From Stichopus chloronotus (lineage: Eukaryota > Echinodermata > Holothuroidea > Aspidochirotida > Stichopodidae), in NCBI GenBank assembly GCA_021234535.1, contig CM037846.1, forward strand, positions 10,990,705-11,054,704: a DNA stretch of 64,000 nucleotides, written 5' to 3'. The notes below the pieces were generated by a model that saw only the letters and a program-made list of their open reading frames with translations, was not told where the DNA came from and ran no database searches. The first letter of the stretch is position 1. Every line of letters begins with the position of its first letter. The translations under genes and the position numbers were made by a program. Of this stretch, positions 35,269 to 47,200 are shown one piece after another.

Positions 35269-38200
35269 CTGGAAAAAAAGAACAACAATGGGATCAATGT
35301 GTGGATCAATATGTGGAACAACCGGAAGAGGGAATAAATTAGCAGTTACTTTTATGTTATGTATAACCTCATTAGACCTCATTGATGAGGTTTAATGAAT
35401 ACAAGATTTTAATGAGGTAAGGGGGGTTGTGCCAAGGTGTACCCAGACAACTCCCCTAGGACAACTCCTCCAGATATGCCCCTAAGATGATTCCCCAGAC
35501 AAGTTCTCCCCCCCCCCCCCCATCATGACAATTCCCAACTCAGAAATCCCCTCCTTGGACAATTTCCACCTGCTCAAAACTTGCACACTAGCCCCTTTCT
35601 CTGGAGAAATTCATCAGGGGGCTCATACAAGTGGTAATTCTCTGGGTTGAAAATTGCCTGGGGTGGGAAGTTGTCCTGTCATGGTGCCAAGGAAAACATT
35701 AAAAATACATTTGATACAGACATTTGCCAAATGTGCACCCACCCAAAATTTGCACACTAGCCCCTTTCTCTCAAGAAATTCATCAGGTGGTGTTATATAA
35801 GGGTAAATTCTCTGGGTTGGGAATTGTCTGGGGTTTTTAAATTCACTTGATAATGACATTTGAAAAATGGTCTTATGTGACAGCATACATGTAAAGGGAT
35901 GATTGACGAAGCAGAGGTTTTGATATGTACGAAAATTAACAATCAAAAATTACAATAAACATTGAATCATTTCCAATTAATGTTTGAATATCTTCATTGA
36001 TGAAGTCTTATACAACTGAGTTTGTACTTTATGCCTGGGCACACAATAGTTACTGACAAGAAGGATGGAAACATGCACTTTTCTTCGTTCTATAAATAAG
36101 GTTATTCTAGTTGGGGATGATATAGGAGGGTTAAAAGGACAATAAATATAGTCCTTCTTTCAACTCACACCAACCTTTTCATTATGCCGTGCTTGCTCCT
36201 GGGTGACATTAAAGGTGAAACACCTGCAAGGGATACCAGCGCTTTTGGCGCAGTCGATATATCTGAAAAAATGCACAACAATGTAAAGTTATAAATGTAA
36301 AGTTAAAGGATGCACAACAATATAAAGTTAGTGTTCTGGGGTGTTGTTTCTACAATTCATAATAACCAAAAAAAAAGCCAAACAGGGCAAGAAACAAGAC
36401 AAGCTTTTGGAAAATGCTGATGCTTAGAGTAAAAGGTTTATTTGCAAGTTTTTAGCATCTGCCACCGGCAACCCTTGTTTGAGTTACAGCCATTAAAACA
36501 ATTCTGTGTAACTTGTTATCAGTGGCACTGTGGGTGTATCACCCAATGGTTGTAGTCTGTGCAAACATTTCAACAGCCTCCCATCTCAAGCAGCCCCACA
36601 CTGAGGAACTTTGCACCCTCTGCATCGTGCAATGGTGTGTTTACTTTCCTTCAGAGGAGATTTTCCTTCTTAATGTCACATTTCAGAACACTTTCATGGG
36701 CCTAAGCGGAAATTGACAGACGGTGCAAATTGAATACCTCTTCCTTGATTCGACATCAGGATTGGTGTTGTCGACAACCACACTCTGTCCCTTCTTCAGG
36801 GACGCTTGACAAGCCGCCACACACTTCTGCCAAGATCCCATTGTATCCTGGGCAAGATACACAAAGACCATAAATTTCCTTTTTCAAGTTTCATGAAGAT
36901 GGATCATTCACATATTTCCTTTGTTTCAAAATCAATATTTTGCTGCATGTAAAAATTGTAAATCTGTGAATACTGAATAAAATTATTCGCTGGCATAAAA
37001 GTAGGGAAAGTGGTCACATATCATTTTCCCAAAGTGTCAACCCGATCTGCCTGCATTTCTCTTTGATCCAAGTAAATTATTTTCTGATCAAGTTCTTGAA
37101 TCTGTATTAACAAATTTGGTAATGGAAAAAGGTTGTGAAACAATTATGAAATATTATTTCCCTTTAAGGAGCAGAAACCCTCAATAACCTCGTGTGAAAG
37201 TGTGAAAACGTGAAACAAGGTGACCATATTACACTTAGGACACATACAGGCAGCACTGTGGAATACAAACAGGCTCTAAATGACCAAGCACTGGTTCTGT
37301 AAGGAAATGTGAGGGCGCTGTAAACATGGCACAAACAAACAAGCAAGTCTCTATCTGGAGTACATGGTATTCCCTCTTTCCTCCACAAACATAATCTTAT
37401 CTCCCCCCATCTTGCTATGCTCCACGATCAAAATCTCTATTAAATTGGTTTAACTTACCCTGTTTATGTGAACATATTTATGCTGGAGTAGGTGCCTCTT
37501 AACAAATGTACTTTTGCCAGCTGGATGTGAAAGAAAAAAAAAATTAAGATTAAAAAAAAAATGTCAAGTTTCCTCGCAAAGTTACGTACAGAGTACTCTT
37601 GAAGAGTATGGCATGCACAGTTCACATCCTGTGACCAAAGAATGAAAAACCAACTCCCATTGAGGGTAGTTGAGGTAATGCAATGAGAGGAAATATGAGT
37701 ATGATAAAAACTGAACAAACTGTTTAAAAAAATTTAAAGTGGGTTGAAAGAGGAGGATGGGAGGGGATAAACAGTGGAGAATGAAGAGGCGAGATGGACG
37801 AGGGGGAATGGTGGGAGGCAAGACTTGAAAGAGAGCAGTAAGAATTATATTACATACTTGCCACAGGGATCACAATTTTCAGGTTGTTTAAATTCACTGA
37901 AATATGCAAATGCTATCACAGAGGGGCTCATCGAGTAAGTGCACAAAATTTATGATATTTTGTAACACCTGGTGATTATTACTCATGTGTTAATGGCAAA
38001 TGGCCAAACTTAAGAGATTCTGAAGATCTGACAAACAACTGAAGAAACAATGAGAGGGTAATTAAATTAATAATCAAAATAACCTATTGCAAATCTGTGA
38101 CCAGATACTTTTTACCATAACTTAAATAGGTAATAAAGCATGGGCAACCCCTTTTGATGGAAACCATCCAGTTTCTCATATTTCCAGCAAGGCTAGGGGC

Positions 38201-41200
38201 AGATACATGACTATAAATGAGACTAATTAGAAGTACAGGCATACACTGGTTTCCTTTACAGGCCACAAAATAAAACTATCAACTCAGTGAGCTGCTCAAA
38301 AGAAAATTTGAAATGTCATTAATCACCACAGTCACAACACTGAATGGCATCAAGTTGCTAACGAACAATGCTACGGTCCACCACACTAACTATGCTAAAA
38401 TGGCCATGTCAAGTGTCAAAGGAGAAAAAGAAAACACTTCAGAGGTCATGTCTTACACTAAAAGTGCAGTACTTTTTTTAAGCAAAATTAGCATTCACAG
38501 ATTTCTCATGCGCCTCGAGTCTCATGACTGTAACAAGAAAAAGAATGAAAATTATTATCCCTAAAAAAAATGGTGATGCCTCTGTCTCATTCACATGATC
38601 AGTCAATGACGGTTTCCTGCGGCAATCATTTTTAACAACTTTTACTCAAACTTACATGCAGGAAATCCAACCAGGAGAAGAACCTAGAAACAGAGGAAAC
38701 AGTATATAGTTTCTGTGAATCCTGGAAGGTCTTTGCATTTGATATTCAATTTTTTCTAGAATTTCCCATTCCATCAGGGGATGTAAAAGATATGTGAAGC
38801 TGAATGGGATTAATAAACTACCATGGCAACAATGTGAGTTGAACTAGCATTTGCAACTGGTAACAGAGTACCCTACTGAAGGTGTCAGAACCCAGAACTT
38901 ACTACCCAGATTCAAAGTTTCATTATAATGTCCATTGTGTGTGTGACGAAATTCAGCACGTACGCCTAACTAGGAACACTTCACTGCCATGCACGTACAT
39001 GAGGCACATGGTGTTAAATGTTAACATCAGAGCAAAATAGAGAATAACTTCAAACAAACAACAAACTTCTAGCCTAACAGAAGTTAGCGGTATATTTTCG
39101 CTTACCCGAGTGTCTGACTGACTACAGATTTCGAGTACCAAGTTCCAAATTTTGGATCCAGTGCAAATACTAGTGTGCACTGTGTGTGGCAAAATTTTCT
39201 AGGATTGCTTGGCACACTGTTTGAGATACTCATCACAATTTTAGGGTAAAAGTAGGCCTTCATTTGGGTAAAATTAGGATAGGCAGTCATTACAAAGACT
39301 TTAAATATTTTTCTGACTGGTATCACTTCAAATGAATCACATTTATGCATGCTGTACAGATTTTGACTGCAAACTGACTAACCTGCAAAATATTACACAC
39401 AAATGTACCTTTAATCGAGTAAAATCACAGTTTGAATCCTAGAGTTTGTTAAGATTGAGACAGGTAGACTTGCTCCCAGTATGTCCATGATAAAAACACA
39501 TCACATGTCATTCTACCGGAGGTACAGGTTTACCAGTGGTGGCAGAAATAAGAAGAGGGGACAAAGGTATGTCTTGCCCAACAACATTTGCCAAGTGCTT
39601 CCAGAAGAAATGAAAGAGGCATAATTTGCTATGATTCTTGTACCATCTCAACACATCTGATACTGTATGCATCACAATTTTCCATAGAGTGATTAATTTA
39701 TTAATTGAGAAATTTATCTCTCACTAATTGAGAAATTGCAGACATAAGGTCACCATCTCAAGACTGGGTACATGCAGCTTGAAACACTCAGGAAATGTCA
39801 TATCCGGCAACCTGGGGTGCTTGTAAAGCCTTAAATTTTCTTGAGCACTCTGTGATGACCGATGGCGGTGCTCTGATTAGATAGTCCTGCCAGCAATCAG
39901 TTTCTGCCTGCCTCCCCCCCCCCCCCCTACTTATTTTTTCCATTTTACCATGCCTAAGAGTTTCAATAACTGTACTTTCCACAGTTGCTATGGTTACATA
40001 CCTCCTGTGTTGATAGAGGTAATTCAGCAGATGGTTCCAGAAGTGGCTTTGATACGGGGAGTCTCTGTAAAAATTAAACGGTTTCATGAAGTTGTTACTA
40101 TGATCCACTTGAACTTTTAACACAACAGTATATGAAAATCTAAAATAAGACCGTAAAAATCTTTACTGTCAAAGAAAATGTTTAGATCTGGGTTCAGCCT
40201 CACCGTTTGTTGATTCTATTAAACAGGACTGTCTACAGATGCAAACTGAAATCAGTGAAACACCTATTGCAGATCTGCCAATATGGAACAACAACGTTGA
40301 GGTGAGATTACTCGATAGCTGACACATCCAAACATCAAACATCTGAATGAAAATAGGTTTAAAACTAAATTATTGCAAACTAACACACAATTTGCAATAC
40401 CACTATCCAAACAAAAGCACCAATTCATTTTACCACTTTGTTGCATACCATCGTCTGTAGAAATGAGGCATACAGCCATGTCCACATAGGTGCACAGAAA
40501 GTATATATCTGGCTGACTTGGGAAGGAAAATGTAAAATTATCTTTGTCATATAATCAGCGCAAACAACAGTCTCTTGTAGAACAACCTCGCTTAAAGAGT
40601 GCCAGCATTCGCAAGTAATGATGTCATGGCTTATAAAAATAAAAAAAAATAAAAAACATTTTCAACAATTCTACTCAAGTTTGAATATATTAAAAGCAGT
40701 AAGGAGTTTAAAATAAAACGCTAAAGGTGACTCACCGGATCAAACTTTGGCAAACTGAAAGGACTGGGCTTCATTCCTTGGAAAAACTCTTCTGGAGTTT
40801 TGAAGGGAAGGCCAGCATTGAGAGCAAACTTTTTGAAAAGTGATAAAATGAGACATTCGTAAACTGTTTAAGACATTGGGTTAATTGTGAGTATTTTGCT
40901 TTTGTCAGAAACAAAAATATATAAATTACAGAAATGAAAAAAAATGAGTCTGGAAGAACAAAGCTGGAGGTGGTCTTTGAGCATTGATCAAGTAACATTT
41001 CCTTAATGATAAAAGCTGCAAATGTTGTGATTTCATGGTAGACAATAAAATGTTTACTTATGAAAACAAGGATACAGTCTAAGCAAAGAAGAAAAAAATA
41101 TGGCAACTAAATAAAATACAGAGAGAAGGGGGAAGAGGGCTAGTAAATGAAAGAGGAATTTAGTGGAACTTAAGAACATACTAGTCGGTCACTGCAAGAG

Positions 41201-44200
41201 AAATCTTTCTTTCTCTTGGGGGCCCATTCTGCTGGTCGGCCAGCGGCATCTGTGCAGTAGCAGAAATGACAGAAGTTGAGTTATGTACTACTGTATGTTG
41301 TATGTACATGACAATGACTATAAATTAAGTCAAGGTAACCTAAGTGCAAGATTTTTTAGCCAAACAATGGACCGTCAAACCAAAAAAGTCAAATCACTTT
41401 TGACTCATTTCAAACCCTCCACAAGCTTGTTTCTCATGTTACAGATTGGGTCAATATAATAATACAGTAATAATATACATAATGTTGAGTATGTTGGTTC
41501 TGTGTATTTTGAAATAGACGGTAAGTCTACTATACCCAGGCAATGCACTGTGTGGCATAGATTACTACCACATATACTGCATATAGAATCCTTTCTAGTA
41601 TCGCACAGTATCATCATACTCTGTATCAATTTCCATGCAATGTGGGTGTCAACAACCAAAATAAAGATGAAAGGATGCCTGTAGATACAATTTTTAAGCC
41701 ATGACAGGAATGCGTCATATAGCTCGATATTGGCACTGACTTCTTCTCCATCAGTTCATAGCACAGGCTCCTTAAAAGGTTGAAAAAATCTTTCAGTCAA
41801 TATTTTGGTAGGTTCTTTCACTTTGATGAACATTTTTAATCTTTATTCTTACCACCAACAAAGATTGATGAAGACAGGTCTAACATAATGTCATCATTCA
41901 TCTTCTCTTTGAAGTAGTTCCACATCCCCAAACATGGTTTTCTGTAAATACCTGATCCAGTAGCTATAAACACCTGCAGGAGAAAAGATGTTAATGAAGA
42001 AGTTAAAAAGACTGACCCCAAACAAGGATTCCAGGACATAGCTGATCAAGTGGCTATAAACACGTGAATGAGGAGAGATATAATGAACAAGTCACGGGGC
42101 TTGATGTAAATACATGCTGAATTGAGGGAACATTTTGAAGAGATGTTCGAACTCAGCAAAATGGCAATTTTCAGAATTTTAACATTTTGACAAGTTAATT
42201 AAATCACCAAATTTCCGAATTTGTCATTTTGAAGACTTTATTTAAGTTGTCAAAATGTCAATTCTACAAAAATTGTCATTTTGCCAAGATGGTTCTTTTT
42301 TCTTTTGCATGTTCCTTCTACACCTAAATAGTTCCCTGGTAAACAGGCTCCATATCATGGTATTGTCTGATGTCAGTGTATTGTATATATTGCAAGCATC
42401 TGTACTGCCTCTGCAGAGGGGGGACTGCCATGTACAGAGGTATGTGATACACCATGGAACGATTATCACGCTTCCACGTGCAGTATACCGTTGGCATTTG
42501 ACTTACTCAAGGCTGAAATTGCAAAACAATAAAATACAAAACTGCCAAAATAAAATCCGTTCTTATTAAGTCATATCCCAACCAAAATTTACAAAGAAGT
42601 CCTGTTCCCGGCTACATGATCCGCTTAACAATGTGCTCAGTTGTAGAGCAAATCACTGAATGTGGATCAGGAAACATTGAACGAAAGAACTGCCTCTCGA
42701 AAATGAGAAGTGTGCTTAGGTACTGTCCATGACATCATTGGCAGTACAAAAAGCGATAGTTACCAGGCACTGTTTGCATAGGATGAGTATGCTACACAGT
42801 AACCAGTCAAGCATCTTCATTATTAAAGACCTCATTGTGATTGGCTAAAAATCTTAAACACAGTAACTCTCTTCTCGAAGTAAAGCCATCATGGGTGATA
42901 CCATCCAGCGCCATCGTACAATGAGTTGCTGCAACCTCTCAGCCATAATTATACTGAAACATAGATCCACATTCACAATTCCACTACAATAAACATACCA
43001 CAAATGAACATACACAGCTGTACCTGAAAGGTACCAAACTCACCTGCACAGGAATAGCCAGTTTCTCCAAAATTCTGGATAATTTTTTCTTAAAGTCCTC
43101 GAGTTTCATCTTTCCTTTCCCAATGCCCATCTTACAGCAAAAGAAATATAAAATAGTCATTCAAATGCATTTCTCACACAGTAAAAAGGACAGTATAAAG
43201 GGTATACATTCACGACTTATTTATTATTATTTGACAATGTATCATTCATCAATGATGACTTTTCTTGGAAGTCACTTCAATTTTGTCAACTATCGGAAGC
43301 ACAGACGTGGAACTGCAGCCGGCAGGTCACATTATGATGGTCTCTTTTACATATACACAATGTTGATAAAACTTTATCAGTCAAAAAGGTTCCAGGATTT
43401 GAGGCAGGTATTAACCTTTTGTATCAGGCCACATGAATCAGGGTTTTAAGGGCTGAATGGTCACCATTAGTATGATACATATTACATGGGTAAGTAGATA
43501 CATATTTGAGGAGGGTTCAAGACAAAATGCAACACAGCAACTTTTCATACGTTCAATATTAATAGGTGTACCACATTTCTCCACTGCTTCATTGTAAGCC
43601 AAATTTCAGTTTATCATTGAAATGGAAAATGGTATTATTCTGCTGATATGTGACACTGCAAACTTCAGTTACGCAAGATTACATTCACAATCATTACGAG
43701 CATTTAGCATTTTCAGTCTTGTGAGGTCCCTTTTTATGGTCACGTGCACCACCTGAACTGGTCTTTATGATTCACACGTATTTATTACAGCATCTAGCAC
43801 TTCCATTTAAGTTTAAACCACTTTGATGTCAGAAAGCACTGTACTATAAGTCTCAGTATCATACCTGGTTAGTGAAGAACACAACCTGTGTAAGAATTAA
43901 AAGAAAGAAAATACTATAAATACATCATGAAACAGTCATGGAGGTATGCTATTGAGATCAATTTATGTGGCAAAATATTGGAAATCAGTTTAGTGTGCGG
44001 CTGCATGATGCGATTAAAAATCAGTTCATAGTTTATGCCATTATGCTGAAATCTGAGTTCAACCTAATAACCAAACCACCTTTTTTCCTTCTTCTTGAAG
44101 TGAATCAAAACTGTAGCTGCTGTGCTCAAAGATATAGTGACAAAGAAAATCTGATTGATTGTACCAAAGGGCCACATTTTGTTGAAAGAACTCTATTGCA

Positions 44201-47200
44201 AAAATGTTACAATTTTCATTGCAGGCGAGTCTTAACATTCAAAACAAGTTTTGGTATGTACGCTCAACCTTTTTTTTTTAATTTACACACCATAACACCT
44301 GAGAACAATAACAGATTTGTCTCATTCAAGATCTCTATATTTAGGAGCCACATTTTGTTGAAAGAACTCTATTGCAAAAATGTTACAATTTTCATTGCAG
44401 GCGAGTCTTAACATTCAAAACAAGTTTTGGTATGTACGCTCAACCTTTTTTTTTTAATTTACACACCATAACACCTGAGAACAATAACAGATTTGTCTCA
44501 TTCAAGATCTCTATATTTAGGAGTCTTCTTTCACTTCCAACCAATCCTCACATGATATCATACACATTCATCCCTTCTCGAGAGGTACCTACCCTGACCA
44601 TTATGGCACATCTGGCTATCACGTCATATTGATAGAACAATATCATGAAGGAAAGGTCTTCTCAAGACATGATTTTAGCACATGATGGAAATTTTGTGAG
44701 GACTAGATGTCAAATTTGATGATTGGCTCAAAAAGCATGAAAATTTATTCTTAAGGAAAAGAAGTGATTGAGTGTTGCGGAGTGTGACTGATTACATTGG
44801 CATACATGAATTCAATAGCATTCAATCTACACCCAGATTGAGTCACAATCCAAGCATTAATGCACTTCTCGAATGTTGGTATTACAAACTCAGTCAGAGT
44901 TGCAGCATATGAGTGACGCAAGTTCGTTGAGCGGGCTAGTAAAAGCAATACACAAAAAAGTGAAGACTGTAGTTAGGGGATAACCGAGCATGATTGTCTT
45001 CAAAAATCTCAATCTTAATGAAATCTCTTACTAGCGCTTGCATTTCCTCCATCCCATAGAAAACTATTGAGACAATGCATTGCATGGTCAACAGGAAGTA
45101 AGGGATACTTAATTAGCAATTGAATTACTGAACAATATAAATACCATCAAACAATGAGAAAAACAAAGAAGGCACGTTTTGAGAGCTTTTGAACGTGATT
45201 TCTTCAAAGTAAACTATTCAGGCGAACCATTCCCAATGCAGGCAAAATGCCCAATTTACAGTAGATACAATACAAAGCTTTCTAAACTGAGACACCATTG
45301 TTCACACAAGGAAATAAACTTTTTTGATTTGTTAAACAAAATGTTTCTGACTGATGGTTCATGAGCAAATCTTACTGGAAAAAGGCTAGTGCTGTGAATG
45401 CATGCAACACACATTACGACTTACTATACACTGTACAGCACACGTAACACAATCATTATCATCGCAGAATTGTTTTCACAGTGTTATGTTGTAAAGACCG
45501 TTTTAAGGACATGCTCCACACATTCCTCTTTTGTGAAGACTGTCTGGGATCCACAATTTATTTCCTTTCAAAACAATACTGAAATTGCAACCTCTCTAAT
45601 ACAGATAATTGAACATATGACTAAGACATAATGCAAACAACGAGTAATTTCACAAAACAACGAACCTTGTATCCATCGGTGATGAGTTGTTTAAGTTTCT
45701 TGTAAGTCTCTGGAAGGTAAATCCTGAGGATATGGCAGGAGGGAGAGAGAATGAAAAAACGATGTACAGTACAAACTTACAGCACAGGCATATGCATGAA
45801 ATAATATTGACACATCTACAGCAAATTTGAGGTTGATACAGTACTTATCAATAACATCTTGGCGAAGCCAGAAAGGTGGTAGGAGAGGGAACTATTCAGG
45901 ACCTGTTGCAGCAAGAGCAATGGTTTAATTTAAGTGCTTACATACAGTAGGGCTTCTGTGTTAATTTTATGAGTAAATGTACCGTAAATGTTTGACTGCT
46001 ACTGTAATTTAAGAAAGAAAGCACACCTTTGGATCACGATGGTTCATGGTGATGACTATAAAAGCATTTTCTGAAATTTGGATAACAGCTGAGAATCCCA
46101 TTGTTTAAAGTAGTCTTTGTGTCAGGTCCAAAACCTCTTGGTCAGGTACCAGAACACCCAAAAATATACCTCAGATAGGTTGCAAATTTGTTGTGAGGTC
46201 ACAACATCACATTTTGCTCTTCATGTTACTGTAACAATGCGCTGAACTGGCTAATATGTACGGGCGTGGCAATGGAGTCTTTCTCAGCCTCCTAATTTCT
46301 GCACTATTAAAAATGGACACAATGCACTGAGTAAAAAAAAAATAATTATTTTGCAGATTTTGCATTCAGACAACAACCTTTCAGAAAAAAAAAATACAAG
46401 ACAACCAAACACAATTGTACATCTTACTTCCAATCATTAATGTCTTTTGGAAACACCTTTCCTGAGTTTGTAGTAATTATAGTCCCATCTAAGTCAAAGC
46501 CAGCCATCTGAAAAGAAAAAAAAATATAGTGCATATTTCTGTAAAATTATCTCATTACAGTATGTACCATATTCAAGAACAAGCCTGTAGCATCAAGTAC
46601 TAACTGCAATGCAAATCTTTGGATGAAGAATACACCCTTAAAACTGCCAGGTCCTATATACACCCGAGAATAATATTGCATGAATTCAGGTCATACACAG
46701 TTCTGTAGTGCAATAAAATTTCAATTGGAGGAAGGATGTAATGGAGCGATGGGAGATTGTGAGGGGTGAGTTTTTGATCAGGAAAAGAGGTTGAGAGTCA
46801 AGACCCCATTTGTCCTTTTTCCACTTCCAGAATGAGTCAGCGATATCAGCATAGACACGACTGACCATTTATACTGTGCTTGAAAATGAAATATTTCAAG
46901 AGTCTCCATAACAACCCTGACCCCAAACGATCAGTATTTCCCGCAATCACACTCATTTCCGCAGAAAGCCAACAATTCTTGCCAGGACGCACGCATTCAA
47001 CAACCTCCTTCTCCGATCATTCGTTCCGCCACTTTACCCCTGCGGTGGGCGCATACAAATAGTACCACAGCCATCCACATACGCTTACCTTAGATGACGC
47101 CTTCACTCCTTTGGCTGTGTATATGACCATTTTTCCATGCTCCTCCCATTTCTCCTCCGTGGAAATGTTGCCCGTTTGCGATGTTTTTGCTGGCGCCTTT

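Noticed and set aside
43965..44411. 148-codon open frame, plus strand
   Set aside because: It runs through the 176-bp tandem duplication inside a PNKP intron and has no protein-like pattern.
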